A stretch of 64,000 nucleotides of DNA, taken from positions 186,001 through 250,000 of the forward strand of contig NZ_FSRG01000006.1 in assembly GCF_900129975.1 (NCBI RefSeq). The letters are read 5' to 3'. Of the stretch, positions 35,836 to 45,348 are shown in pieces; within the stretch, counting starts at the first letter, position 1; each line of letters begins with the position of its first letter. The notes below the pieces were generated by a model, which worked only from the letters and a program-made list of their open reading frames with translations, ran no database searches and was not told the DNA's origin. The DNA comes from Halodesulfovibrio marinisediminis DSM 17456. Lineage in GTDB: Bacteria; Desulfobacterota; Desulfovibrionia; Desulfovibrionales; Desulfovibrionaceae. The position numbers and the translations under genes were made by a program.

Positions 35836-37329
35836 ATGCGAGAAGCAGCAGTTATTTTTCCCCATCAGCTTTTTCTAGATCACCCTGCCATTACGCAGGG
35901 ACGTCCTGTCTTTTTACTGGAAGAACAGCTCATGCTCGGCGACTACCGCTGGCAGCGAGCCTTCCACAGGCAAAAGCTCATGCTCCATCGGGCTAGTATG
36001 AAGGCGTACGAACACCGTCTGCAACAGGCGGGATACGAAACGACATACGTTTCGCATATCCCTTCTCAGACGATGCAGAATCTGTTTACGGCGCTCAAGG
36101 CTGCAAACATTACATCCATCTACGTAGCAGAACCTGCTGATTACCTGCTGGAAAAACGCCTCCGGCGCGAATGTACTGCAAACAACATCACGCTTACCGT
36201 TTTGCCTACTCCCGCTTTCTTTTTACAAAAAAGTGAAGCTGAGGCACTGCTCGGCGACAAGCCACGTCAGGCATCATTCTACTCTGCCCAACGAAAAAAC
36301 TTGCAGGTGTTATTAAAAGAAAATGGAAAACCAGTCGGCGGTAAGTGGTCGACGGACACACAGAACCGCTATGCTTACGACGGCATGGTGCCGGTTCCAC
36401 CTCCACCGCCGGATGTAACAACGCCATTCTCCATAGAGGCCGAAAAACACATAGCAGCAACCTATCCGGGCTCCTTCGGCATGGATGGGCCACTGATCTA
36501 CCCGCATACACATGAACAGGCACAACAATGGCTTGATGATTTCATTGAGCACAAACTGTCCCACTTCGGCATCTATCAGGATGCCATTATGCACGACCAC
36601 GACTTCCTGTTCCATGCACTCATTTCACCTGCGCTGAATATCGGTCTGCTCGAGCCGCAACAGGTACTGCATGCAGTACTGGACAAATGGGAGGAAAAGA
36701 ATATTCCGCTGAATTCGATAGAAGGATTTGTGCGGCAAATCATTGGATGGCGGGAATTTATGTACGCTACGTACTCAAAGCTAGGAGTACAGCAGCGCAC
36801 ATCTAATTTTTTCAACCATACCCGCCCAATTCCGCAGCCTTTCTATACAGGTACTACAGGTATCCTCCCTGTGGACACCGTAATCAAGCGGATTTTACAA
36901 CACGGGTATTGCCATCACATTGAACGGCTCATGGTGTTAGGTAACTTCATGCTGCTGTGCGAGTTCAATCCCACACAGGTATACATGTGGTTTCTGGAAT
37001 TATTCATAGATGCCTACGACTGGGTCATGGTTCCCAATGTCTACGGCATGAGCCAGTATGCGGACGGTGGACTCATCACGACTAAACCGTATGTAAGCAG
37101 CAGCAACTACGTGCGCAAAATGAGCAACTTCCCGCAAGGTGACTGGTGCTCCATCTGGGACGGACTATACTGGCGCTTCATCTACAACCATTACGAGCTA
37201 TTTGAGAAAAACAACCGTACGCGTCCAATGATCTGGGGTCTACAGCGTATGAATGAGCCCAAACTGAAAGAGCACCTTGCCGCTGCGGAAAGCTACCTTG
37301 CCACGCTCCCAGAGGCTACTGGCGGTTAG
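35836..37329 (+). CDS. Photolyase/cryptochrome of the PhrB (FeS-BCP) type, apparently lacking the Fe-S ligands
   Basis: 497 residues from the ATG at 35836, which is well placed after AGAGGTG; an upstream start is possible but poorer. The sequence follows the deoxyribodipyrimidine photolyase-related family: IFPHQLF at the start, HHIERLMVLGNFMLL and MSQYADGGLITTKPY. PhrB of Agrobacterium binds a [4Fe-4S] cluster through four cysteines. Here the first aligns with Tyr, the CxxC pair is replaced by FPQGD, and only Cys438 remains near the last position. The 3' end overlaps the convergent exporter gene by 14 bases. Confidence 0.87.
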   Translation: MREAAVIFPHQLFLDHPAITQGRPVFLLEEQLMLGDYRWQRAFHRQKLMLHRASMKAYEHRLQQAGYETTYVSHIPSQTMQNLFTALKAANITSIYVAEPADYLLEKRLRRECTANNITLTVLPTPAFFLQKSEAEALLGDKPRQASFYSAQRKNLQVLLKENGKPVGGKWSTDTQNRYAYDGMVPVPPPPPDVTTPFSIEAEKHIAATYPGSFGMDGPLIYPHTHEQAQQWLDDFIEHKLSHFGIYQDAIMHDHDFLFHALISPALNIGLLEPQQVLHAVLDKWEEKNIPLNSIEGFVRQIIGWREFMYATYSKLGVQQRTSNFFNHTRPIPQPFYTGTTGILPVDTVIKRILQHGYCHHIERLMVLGNFMLLCEFNPTQVYMWFLELFIDAYDWVMVPNVYGMSQYADGGLITTKPYVSSSNYVRKMSNFPQGDWCSIWDGLYWRFIYNHYELFEKNNRTRPMIWGLQRMNEPKLKEHLAAAESYLATLPEATGG

Positions 37330-38230
37330 CAATAACAATTCCGCAAACAATCAACAGACCGGAGAGACCATGCACCCATGTGATGGTCTCTCCTAAGATG
37401 AGCCACGCCTCAATACCACAAAACAACGGTAAGCTGTAATACACGATTGCCGATTTTGCAGGACCTATTGCGGCGATGGCGTAGTTCCAAAAAAGATACG
37501 CCAGAAGAGAGGCACCTACACCGATATAAAGAAATACTCCCAGCACATGCGGCGCAGGCATGACAAGCGGTGCGTATGTCCATTCCCACAACACCCACGG
37601 CAACAGCATAATCCAGCCAAGAACAAAATTCGCACCTAAATAGGCAGTAGGCGAAATCGTCACAGGCTTGCGACGCACTAAGATAGTGTAGACAGCAAAA
37701 ATGAAGGTGGCGAACAGCATCAACAAGTCACCTTCATTAAACTGTAATTGCAGTAAAAGCCCTAAGTCCCCTCGGGTTGTAAGCAGCACGACACCAAAAA
37801 CAGAAAGAGCAACGCCGCCCAAACGGGTCAATGTAACTCGATCATTCAAAAAGATATGCGCAAGAATGATAATGAATACAGGGGATATTATGGCAATCAG
37901 CGACAGGTTCAACGCGGTTGTTTTATGTCCTGCAATATAAATTATGGTATTAAAGACGGTTACCCCCAGAAACGCTGTGGGGATGAGGTGCCGCAAGCTT
38001 GCAAAAATCTCTTTACGCTGGCGAAACATGACACTCGCAGCAAAAGGCAACAATGCAATCATTGCAGTTGTCCAACGACAAAAGGCAAGAGTCACAGGCG
38101 CAATCTCATTGGATAGCCCACGTGCAATAATAAAGTTACCTGACCAAATAACAGTAGCCATCAATGCGAATAAGTAGCCGCCGTATCGAGCAAGCTGAGG
38201 AGGAATATTCATGGTATTCTCATTTGTCAA
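37316..38230 (-). CDS. EamA-family (DMT) transporter
   Basis: 304 residues with ten predicted membrane helices in two EamA repeats, the usual drug/metabolite exporter layout. The first repeat starts VIWSGNFIIARGL and the second around NFVLGWIMLLPWVL. Substrate unknown; relatives export amino acids or metabolites. Two in-frame ATG codons (residues 1 and 7) are possible starts. Confidence 0.88.
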   Translation of the reverse strand: MTNENTMNIPPQLARYGGYLFALMATVIWSGNFIIARGLSNEIAPVTLAFCRWTTAMIALLPFAASVMFRQRKEIFASLRHLIPTAFLGVTVFNTIIYIAGHKTTALNLSLIAIISPVFIIILAHIFLNDRVTLTRLGGVALSVFGVVLLTTRGDLGLLLQLQFNEGDLLMLFATFIFAVYTILVRRKPVTISPTAYLGANFVLGWIMLLPWVLWEWTYAPLVMPAPHVLGVFLYIGVGASLLAYLFWNYAIAAIGPAKSAIVYYSLPLFCGIEAWLILGETITWVHGLSGLLIVCGIVIANRQ

Positions 38231-38395
38231 AACAGGTTAGCAATTGCAAACTTCATCCAGTAAGGGAGCTAGGTGCATAATGCAAGCCTATTCATCATAG
38301 TCATCTATAGCTGCCACCTTCTGTTATTAGATTATTCAATTTGTTCTATCCATACAGGTGCGCTATCAGGGTAAAAATCATTATCAGGAGCATCC

Positions 38396-39685
38396 ATGAC
38401 GTTTCGCACCATCGTCTATACAATCTTAGCCCTTTTATTCTCAACAGCTTCATTTGCTGCCACTTTCGCGCAACTCGACACGGAGACAGTAAATGCCCTG
38501 CACAAAACTCAGGGTACGCGACTTGTGGATGCCCGAAACCCCAACGCCTTCAACGGATGGGCAATGCAGGGTGAAAAACATACAGGTCATTTACCTGCCG
38601 CCACCAACCTTGCAGCCTCATGGGTTACGCAAGAACTTCCACGCACCGCTGAAGTCACTGCTGCTAAAAACCTTTCCGATGCCAGTTCCATCATCGTTTA
38701 CGGATACACTGTCGAACAGGCTACTACAGTAGCTAACTGGCTTGTGGAGCAAGGAATCAGTACTTCAAAGATTGCCCTGTATAAAGATTCGTTTGCCGCA
38801 TGGGGAAATGCTGGACTGCCTCTCGAACGCCTTCCATATTATGAACGCATTGTTCCCGCCCAGTGGGTTCAAGAGCAACTTGCAGAAAAGAAAGTCCTCG
38901 TTGTGGAAGCTTCATGGGGTGAAGGCAAGGTCTACAAACAGAACCACATCCCTACGGCTGTACACTTGAACACAGACCTGCTTGAATCTGAAGACCGCCG
39001 TTGGAACTACCTCCCTGTTGAGGAAATTCGTGCAAACCTGCTTTCTCTCGGCATTACCGCAGATACTCCGGTTGTCGTGTATGGTGAAGCTGGCATTGAT
39101 GCAGCACGCGCAGCAGTTGCCATGCAGTACGTTGGCGTAAAAGATGTCCGTATCTTAAACGGTGGACTACACGCCTGGAAAGAAGCCAAATTCAAAACAG
39201 AGCGTGGCGTTGTTACACCCCAGCCTGCTACTGACTTCGGCACAACGGAGATCAGCACCGACCTCGTCATCGACATGAACGAGGCAAAACGAATTTTACA
39301 AGACCCTAACGCCGAACTGGTCTCCATCCGCACATGGGACGAATACATAGGTAACACTACCGGATACTCCTACATCAAACCTAAAGGTCGCATCAAAGGG
39401 GCAGTATGGGGACATGCAGGCAAGGATTCCTACAACATGGATGATTTCCGCAACCCTGATAACACAATGCGCGACTACCACGAAATTGCAGCATTCTGGA
39501 AAGAATGGGGTATTACACCGGATAAGGAAGTTTCATTTTTCTGCGGCACTGGCTGGCGAGCCAGTGAAGCGTTGCTGTATGCTCAGGCGATGGGATTCTC
39601 CAAAGCAAGCCTCTACGACGATGGTTGGCATATCTGGAGCATGAATCCAGCCAACCCTACTGCATCAGGCACACCTGAGCGGTAG
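38396..39685 (+). CDS. Exported protein with three rhodanese domains
   Basis: 429 residues with a clear signal peptide (cleavage after SFAA near residue 22), so periplasmic. Three rhodanese-like domains follow, at about 30-145, 155-270 and 290-420. Only the last has the catalytic cysteine (FFCGTGWRASE); the first two have YGYT and YGEAG loops without cysteine. It is probably a thiosulfate or related sulfurtransferase, which suits a sulfur-metabolising organism. A divergent exporter lies upstream, and a terminator follows. Confidence 0.9.
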   Translation: MTFRTIVYTILALLFSTASFAATFAQLDTETVNALHKTQGTRLVDARNPNAFNGWAMQGEKHTGHLPAATNLAASWVTQELPRTAEVTAAKNLSDASSIIVYGYTVEQATTVANWLVEQGISTSKIALYKDSFAAWGNAGLPLERLPYYERIVPAQWVQEQLAEKKVLVVEASWGEGKVYKQNHIPTAVHLNTDLLESEDRRWNYLPVEEIRANLLSLGITADTPVVVYGEAGIDAARAAVAMQYVGVKDVRILNGGLHAWKEAKFKTERGVVTPQPATDFGTTEISTDLVIDMNEAKRILQDPNAELVSIRTWDEYIGNTTGYSYIKPKGRIKGAVWGHAGKDSYNMDDFRNPDNTMRDYHEIAAFWKEWGITPDKEVSFFCGTGWRASEALLYAQAMGFSKASLYDDGWHIWSMNPANPTASGTPER

Positions 39686-39764
39686 CTACCGACCACATGC
39701 ATCCGCACTGACAGCAAACCGCACAACGGTACTCATCATCTGCTTTGTCAGTTTGAGATGCAAT

Positions 39765-39815
39765 AAAAGCCAGAACCTATGCACCGTACAATTTGCATGA
39801 TTCTGGCTTTTTTTA
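39765..39815 (+). terminator. Terminator of the rhodanese gene
   Basis: AAAAGCCAGAA pairs with TTCTGGCTTTT, with an inner ATGCA/TGCAT stem, and is followed by T residues. The AT-rich DNA after it, up to 40037, shows no supported gene. Confidence 0.85.
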
Positions 39816-40037
39816 TGCTTTTTTCAGAGAGGATTTGTAAAAATAAAAGAGAAATACGTTTACACCCTTCCTTCTCTCAATCTCGACCTAGAAAAAAGAT
39901 ACATAAGTACAGCAAGTTAAAGAAAGAGGGCTTTGTCGTTAAATTTTTCTTACGGAAAAATTAAAAACATTAAACTATGCTGCTAGAAAAAGTCTCTCTA
40001 TAACGACCTTAACACATTCACCAAAAATGAGGTCGCC

Positions 40038-41042
40038 ATGAACCATCCGAAAACTATCATTCGAGTCGCTGATCTTCCTACTCCTACTGCAGGTCTTGCT
40101 CTTGGTATCGCCAGTCTTGGCTGGTGCTGGGAAAATGCAGCTCCATTCCAGGGATACGCACAGTTAGCTGGTGCAGGCATTGCTGCAATGCTGCTTATTG
40201 CACTCCTCGCTCGTTTTGTTTTCTACCCAAAGACGTTGCTTAACGATCTTGCTCATCCGGTTGTCGGTAGCGTTGCGCCAACATTCGCTATGGCAACTAT
40301 GGTTATCTCTAATGCGGTTTCAAAATTTGCTCCGTTGGCAGGCGAAACCCTCTGGCTCGCCGCTGTCGGAATCCACCTTATTTTTCTTGCGTTCTTTATC
40401 TTCCACCAGATCAACGACTTTTCTTTACAGAAAATGGTACCGAGCTGGTTTGTGCCACCTGTTGGCATTATCGTAGCAAACGTAAGCTTTGCCGGAACGC
40501 ACTTCTACTCTTTTGCAACACTGTTGCTGTACTTCGGCATGGTTGCCTACGCCATCATGCTGCCAATCATGATCTACCGTCTCATCTTCTGTAACGAGAT
40601 TGCAGACGCAGCAAAACCGACTATCGCTATCATGGCAGCACCTGCAAGCCTCTCCCTTGCTGGTTACCTGTCCATGACAAGCAATCCTTCTGCACTCATC
40701 GTTGCAGTATTGCTCGGCATTGCAGTGCTCATGACATTTGTACTCTACGTATCTTTTTCCAAACTCCTGCGTCTTCCTTTCAGCCCGGGCTACGCAGCCT
40801 TTACCTTCCCGCTCGTAATCGGCTCCACTGCACTATACAAATCCAGTGCATGGATGAACGCACAGGGATGGCCGCAGGACGTAGTACAGCAAGTATCCAG
40901 CCTTGCAACGGCAGAACTTTACATTGCAACTACCATCGTAAGCTATGTTGCTATCCGCTACGCACTCTTTTTCTTCCCGAAAGAAGCGATCTTCTCCTTC
41001 TTCCGTAAAGAGCGTCTGGTTGCAGGAACTGTATCAAACTAA
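40038..41042 (+). CDS. TehA/TDT family transporter
   Basis: 334 residues with ten membrane helices. The N-terminal LPTPTAGLALGIASLGWCW and the later HPVVGSV follow the tellurite-resistance/dicarboxylate (TDT) family, which are anion channels or carriers. Substrates in the family include malate, sulfite and nitrite; none can be chosen here. AGGTCG precedes the ATG. It is monocistronic. Confidence 0.85.
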   Translation: MNHPKTIIRVADLPTPTAGLALGIASLGWCWENAAPFQGYAQLAGAGIAAMLLIALLARFVFYPKTLLNDLAHPVVGSVAPTFAMATMVISNAVSKFAPLAGETLWLAAVGIHLIFLAFFIFHQINDFSLQKMVPSWFVPPVGIIVANVSFAGTHFYSFATLLLYFGMVAYAIMLPIMIYRLIFCNEIADAAKPTIAIMAAPASLSLAGYLSMTSNPSALIVAVLLGIAVLMTFVLYVSFSKLLRLPFSPGYAAFTFPLVIGSTALYKSSAWMNAQGWPQDVVQQVSSLATAELYIATTIVSYVAIRYALFFFPKEAIFSFFRKERLVAGTVSN

Positions 41043-41107
41043 CCATTTTCCGCCTAAAGCAAAACGACACTGCTAACGGCACACCCATGCATAGCAGTTA
41101 GCGGCAC

Positions 41108-41159
41108 AAGAAAGAGCCAAGATCAAACAAATACAAAAAGTGAGATTTTGGCTCTTTCT
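41108..41159 (+). terminator. Terminator-like hairpin after the TehA-like gene
   Basis: AGAAAGAGCCAA pairs with TTGGCTCTTTCT around a long loop. There is no T run after it, so termination is uncertain. Confidence 0.5.
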
Positions 41160-41281
41160 GTATGTTGGCCCGACAAAATACAGTTGAAAAAGCTATACCC
41201 ACGTCACCCGCCTTTTTCGCTAAACAAATAAATAGATGCCAAAATGCTGGCCACTACAAAAATGAACGGGTAACAGGCCGT

Positions 41282-41506
41282 ATGAATATTTTAAAGAACA
41301 AAACAGCATGGCTATTTCTGATATTAAGTTTGCTCTTTGGCGTTAGCTATCAGGCACTTGATATTCATATCCAAGAAAACGGCTTACTCGTTGAACCGTT
41401 TTTTTTAATACCACTTGCCTGGTTATGTCTCTTTATCAGCGCCTTCTTCTTCATAAAAAATTTTTATAAAAAAAAATTCCCAAAAAAGAGCACGCCTAAA
41501 ACGTAA
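41282..41506 (+). CDS. Small membrane protein, DUF3955-like
   Basis: 74 residues with two membrane helices and a basic tail. The phrase ENGLLVEPFFLIPLAWL fits the DUF3955 pattern. A longer frame begins at 41162, but its first 40 residues look non-coding and overlap the preceding hairpin. The ribosome-binding site before 41282 is weak. Function unknown. Confidence 0.65.
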   Translation: MNILKNKTAWLFLILSLLFGVSYQALDIHIQENGLLVEPFFLIPLAWLCLFISAFFFIKNFYKKKFPKKSTPKT

Positions 41507-41605
41507 AAGCTCTTTAACAAATACAAAAAAAATCAGAACACAGCTGGTTATAATTTTTTTAGGCGAACATTCTTAGCTAGTCCCAAAGATGTTCCCTGCA
41601 CAGCC

Positions 41606-41652
41606 AGAGCCGCTATATTGATATATTCACTATGGCGGCTCTTTTCTTTTTT
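41606..41652 (+). terminator. Terminator-like hairpin
   Basis: AGAGCCGC pairs with GCGGCTCT around about 21 bases and is followed by a T-rich run. It lies about 100 bases after the DUF3955-like gene. Confidence 0.65.
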
Positions 41653-41739
41653 ATATTTAGCACTTGTTAACTTTACATTCCAAACCCATATTATTAGAAG
41701 TACTGCAAACATAACCTCTTAGCAAATGGTGTTTACGTC

Positions 41740-42036
41740 ATGCGTACTCTTACAGAATGTGAAAACATTATTCGAAACGTACTACTGGATAGCCCATACT
41801 GTGAAAAATACGTCTGGGACACGGAATTAACCGCTCAGTTAGAACAGGATGCAACATTAGACCGTACCAACGGAATCGCAATGACTGTATTTCTGGCTGA
41901 GATTCTACAGGACAACAACGCACCGTGTGTTGAGGAAGTCATTGGTCTACTTGAAGAATTTGTCCAGGAATGCACCGCAACGGAAAAATCTGCCCTGCTG
42001 GGTGAATTAAGTAATGCGCTCAACAACGCCTGCTAA
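41740..42036 (+). CDS. Small acidic protein, unknown
   Basis: 98 residues, predicted mostly helical and strongly acidic, with five cysteines that form no clear metal motif. I recognise no family. The ribosome-binding site is weak (GGTG). A full-length frame with normal codon use between two terminator-bounded units supports it moderately. Confidence 0.55.
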   Translation: MRTLTECENIIRNVLLDSPYCEKYVWDTELTAQLEQDATLDRTNGIAMTVFLAEILQDNNAPCVEEVIGLLEEFVQECTATEKSALLGELSNALNNAC

Positions 42037-42236
42037 CTCTCACCGGTAAGGTGACTATACTTTGCTATTTCCACCTGCCAACACGGAAATTACAGCGTAT
42101 CAACAACCTACGCTGCAACAGCAAAGATGCTCCCCTTACACGGGTATCCGTTGACTTGCATTTTTCCTCTCCATATAATCTGTGCTTCCTGTAACCAACT
42201 GAGCCGCGAGGCTCTTACCATAAAGCGAGAAGACAC

Positions 42237-42470
42237 ATGAACGGATGCCGTCGATGTAACGACAACAAAATGTTAAATTACTACTGCGAAAAATGTGGCA
42301 TGCTCGGCTTTTCCAAAGGCCCTAACGGAGCATGGGTTGCCAACACTGGCGACGTAGTAAAAGTTGTTCAAGCTGGTGGTATTAAAAACGGCTGTCCTAA
42401 ATGCGGCAGCAAAGTGACCGAACGCGAAGAAGATTTCTGCGTGTGGTGTAAGCCAGAAGAAAACAACTAA
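42237..42470 (+). CDS. Small double zinc-ribbon protein
   Basis: 77 residues with four CxxC pairs: Cys4-Cys7, Cys17-Cys20, Cys53-Cys56 and Cys68-Cys71. They could form two zinc sites. The middle (GDVVKVVQAGGIKN) is not cysteine-rich. Function unknown. It may act as a zinc-dependent adaptor or nucleic-acid binder. A strong terminator follows. Confidence 0.8.
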   Translation: MNGCRRCNDNKMLNYYCEKCGMLGFSKGPNGAWVANTGDVVKVVQAGGIKNGCPKCGSKVTEREEDFCVWCKPEENN

Positions 42471-42480
42471 TATTTCCTAA

Positions 42481-42520
42481 ACAAAAAACCCCGTACAGGC
42501 ATCTGTACGGGGTTTTTTGT
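42481..42520. terminator. Bidirectional terminator
   Basis: A perfect 18-bp stem (42481-42498 with 42503-42520) around four bases. It separates the zinc-ribbon gene from the convergent exporter gene. Confidence 0.93.
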
Positions 42521-42531
42521 TTTATTTTGAC

Positions 42532-43683
42532 TTACGCTTTTTTTTGCCTTTTGCGCATGAAAAGTAATGCTGCAAGCGGAATGATCCCCGCAGCAACACC
42601 CATCTGGCTGATTACCTGCGGCTTGCTGGTCCAATCAAAAGAAATGAACTGCATAGCAACAGCACCGAGAATAAAGTACGTAAAGGTGAGGATTGATGAT
42701 GCTGTTCCCACATCTGAATCCACAGTCTCCAGAATCATATGGTTACTTACCGGGCGGCTCACACCGATAGAAAATGTCATACAGAACATGGTGATTGCAA
42801 AGCCGATTGCGGTACCGCTGAAAAAGTACACGGCAATGCTTGAGATCAAAATACCGATAAGCGATCCCCGCAAAATATCCATGGCTGTCATATCCACACA
42901 CAGACGCGAGCACAGGAATGATCCCAACATAAAACCAAGAGCATTGAACCCGAAAAACATGGCGTACTGCTGCTCTGTCAGCCCAAAAGACTGGACATAA
43001 ATGTCTGGAGAACCGGCCAGAAAGCCAAAGAAACCAATTCCCATAAAAGAGAAGGTAAAGCAGCTTAATGAAAAAGGTACATTTGACAGCACCACACCAT
43101 AACGACGAACCACACTCCAGATAGGGCCCCGAATCTTTTCAAACTCCGGTTCATCGAAAACAATGGTTCCATACATGGCAAGCGATGCAAGAGCGGCCTG
43201 ACATGCAAAAATCCAATGCCATGAAGCATATTCCAGCACAAGGCTGCCAAAAAGCGGTGCGATCATCGGACACAGCGGGATAATGACTCCGATATAGGCC
43301 AATACCTTCTGACGTTCCACTCCAGTATAGACATCTTTCGCCAATGCCATGGACAGCGCCGAAGCGGACGCAGCGCCAGCAGCCTGAACGATACGGGCAG
43401 CGACGAGAAGCCAAATGTTATTGGATAGCGCACAAAGTACGCTGCCGAGAATGTACACGGTAATGCCACCCAGCAACACGGGGCGTCTGCCAATGCGGTC
43501 AGACAAGGGACCGTATATCAGCAATGAAAAGCTGAAAAAAACAAAGAAAAGCACCAGCGACAAGTTAACAGTTGCCAGCGGGATTCCCATCTGTTCCTGA
43601 ATGATAGGCAACGCGGGAAGATACATATCTGTTGAAAGCGCTGGGAACGCTGCAAGAAGCGTAATAAAAATAAAATTAGACAT
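42532..43683 (-). CDS. Bcr/CflA-type MFS drug exporter
   Basis: 383 residues from the ATG at 43683, chosen for the nearby GGAAAG; an upstream in-frame ATG is also possible. Twelve helices. The DHA1-type motif A is GPLSDRIGRRPV. The early MYLPALP motif is typical of Bcr/CflA proteins. It probably exports a drug or metabolite. Confidence 0.9.
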   Translation of the reverse strand: MSNFIFITLLAAFPALSTDMYLPALPIIQEQMGIPLATVNLSLVLFFVFFSFSLLIYGPLSDRIGRRPVLLGGITVYILGSVLCALSNNIWLLVAARIVQAAGAASASALSMALAKDVYTGVERQKVLAYIGVIIPLCPMIAPLFGSLVLEYASWHWIFACQAALASLAMYGTIVFDEPEFEKIRGPIWSVVRRYGVVLSNVPFSLSCFTFSFMGIGFFGFLAGSPDIYVQSFGLTEQQYAMFFGFNALGFMLGSFLCSRLCVDMTAMDILRGSLIGILISSIAVYFFSGTAIGFAITMFCMTFSIGVSRPVSNHMILETVDSDVGTASSILTFTYFILGAVAMQFISFDWTSKPQVISQMGVAAGIIPLAALLFMRKRQKKA

Positions 43684-44114
43684 ATCTTTCCATGTACCCA
43701 AAGTTCAAATTAAGGCTGACCTCACGTATTCTATTGTAACTACGATAAAAAGGTCAGCCTACAATACCCGTTAATTGTTTTAGCGCATAAATTCCTGTGA
43801 AGAAAAAGCTAATGCTTACAAACCATTTTCAACACAATACAGAAATATACCAACACCTATGGCAACCCCTGTAAGCATGATTGCCCAAGCCAGCTTAGTA
43901 TAAAACGGGTCATTATACTTCATATCTCCGCTCGTACCTTCTATTAGTCTGTTGTCTCAATATGAATAGACATTCTACGTAAACGAACCTACACATTTTT
44001 ATTGAGACACTCATACTTGCCACTTAAGACTATGTACACTACAAAAGCTGCGTCTAAGTAACTATCAGTGTATTTTTTCTACGGCTGATATGGAATTTTA
44101 TGTAGGAGGGAATA
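43684..44114. other. Intergenic region with one small ORF
   Basis: Apart from the small membrane-protein frame at 43816-43923, nothing is recognised in these 430 bases. The end includes the GGAGGG ribosome-binding site of the next gene. Confidence 0.5.
43816..43923 (-). CDS. Very small single-helix membrane protein candidate
   Basis: 35 codons. A short polar N-terminus (MKYNDPFYTK) is followed by a continuous hydrophobic helix of about 20 residues and a short tail. GGAG lies just before the ATG, though closer than ideal. The composition is far from random intergenic DNA. It could be a small regulatory or subunit peptide. Confidence 0.5.
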   Translation of the reverse strand: MKYNDPFYTKLAWAIMLTGVAIGVGIFLYCVENGL

Positions 44115-44369
44115 ATGGATATTTCCACTTTTGATAAAGAGGTTAAGGCAGCGCTTGAAACACTTCCTGAGGAACCTGTTGCATATGTTAAAGCAGTTGT
44201 AAGTACAGCGCAGAACTTCACCGACTTCTACTTTGTAGATATCACATGGAACGACGGTCTGAACGAAACTACAACGCAGCTCAAGGTCAACCGCGAAGTT
44301 TCTTCTGAAGAAGTTCAGGAAAAAATTAAGGCTGCTTACGATTACGCATCACTTCAGGCTCTTCTGTAG
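44115..44369 (+). CDS. Small conserved-looking protein, unknown
   Basis: 84 residues, acidic, with alternating strands and helices and no cysteine. No family recognised. A strong ribosome-binding site (GGAGGG) and a terminator right after the stop support it as a real gene. Confidence 0.72.
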   Translation: MDISTFDKEVKAALETLPEEPVAYVKAVVSTAQNFTDFYFVDITWNDGLNETTTQLKVNREVSSEEVQEKIKAAYDYASLQALL

Positions 44370-44378
44370 TCTTGTGTA

Positions 44379-44421
44379 TAAAAAAAGCTTCACCTACCTA
44401 GTAGATGGAGCTTTTTTTATT
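44379..44421 (+). terminator. Terminator of the small gene
   Basis: AAAAAGCT and AGCTTTTT flank a CACCTAC/GTAGATG inner stem and are followed by T residues. The 240 bases from here to modB show nothing else. Confidence 0.8.
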
Positions 44422-44665
44422 AGGGCAGCTTTTGCAATATCCCCTGTAACAGCAAAGGTTGCGATAGTGCGTTATATGAAAAAACCTGCCTGCGTTGCGC
44501 TTACACGCGTTCCAGCTTTTCATCTCCCCAACCAATGACACGCTATGAGATACGCTGAAAGCAGCCCTTGGCTTGGTAAAATTAACAATTCATCCTCAAC
44601 GTTGCCCAACATCTTCACTATATAAGACCCTGAACATTATCCCATATACGTTGCATTTAGTATGA

Positions 44666-45343
44666 CTAGAGGAAATCTGGTGACGAAAGTTTTTTCAACG
44701 CGATAAATATCATGCAAGAAAAAGCAGCAAGAATTGATGCCAGAACAACTGCCCTGTCGAACTCACCGCTGAACACAGCGTTGTAAATTTCAAGGGACAA
44801 CGTGTTAGTTTTGCCAATAATATTTCCACCCAACATAAGGGTTATTCCCACTTCACCTAACCCCCTTCCCAGAGCAAGGAACCAGCCCGTGGCAATACTC
44901 CGGCGGATATTAGGAAGAAGCACCAGCCAAAAGGTTTCCCAGTCACTCTTTCCCAATACACGGGCAAGCTCCGCCAACCGTCGTACATCACCACGTAGTG
45001 CTGTTTCAACAGACTTCACCATAAGCGGCAGCCCAGCCACAAACGAAGCAATGATGACTCCCGTAAAACTGAACACAATATTCACGGAGAGCGCTGTTCC
45101 AATTAAGCCGGAACGCCCAAGCAACATAAGCAATACAAAACCCGTTGCAATTGGAGGAAACACCAGCGGCAGCGTCACCAGAAAGTCCACCACTGAGCGC
45201 ATCATGCTTTTTTTGGTAGTGAGATAAAATCCAAGCAGCACACCGCTTACAAGATGCAGCAGCCCCACAAGAGTCAATGTCTTAAGTGTCAAAAACAAAG
45301 GCGCCGTGGTCTGTTGTTCCGACAAAATAGTAAAGAAATCCAT
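44666..45343 (-). CDS. modB: Molybdate-type ABC transporter permease
   Basis: 225 residues with about five to six membrane helices. The EAA-type loop ELARVLGKSDWETFWLVLLP, which contacts the ATPase, is clear. The ModB/NifC-like region LPLVFPPIATGFVLL is typical. It starts five bases after the modA stop. No ATPase gene (modC) follows: 44420-44665 is empty and the next gene is unrelated. Confidence 0.9.
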   Translation of the reverse strand: MDFFTILSEQQTTAPLFLTLKTLTLVGLLHLVSGVLLGFYLTTKKSMMRSVVDFLVTLPLVFPPIATGFVLLMLLGRSGLIGTALSVNIVFSFTGVIIASFVAGLPLMVKSVETALRGDVRRLAELARVLGKSDWETFWLVLLPNIRRSIATGWFLALGRGLGEVGITLMLGGNIIGKTNTLSLEIYNAVFSGEFDRAVVLASILAAFSCMIFIALKKLSSPDFL

Positions 45344-45348
45344 AGAGT

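Noticed and set aside
41162-41281. A longer N-terminus for the DUF3955-like protein
   Set aside because: It would overlap the terminator-like hairpin and adds 40 residues with no membrane or domain features.
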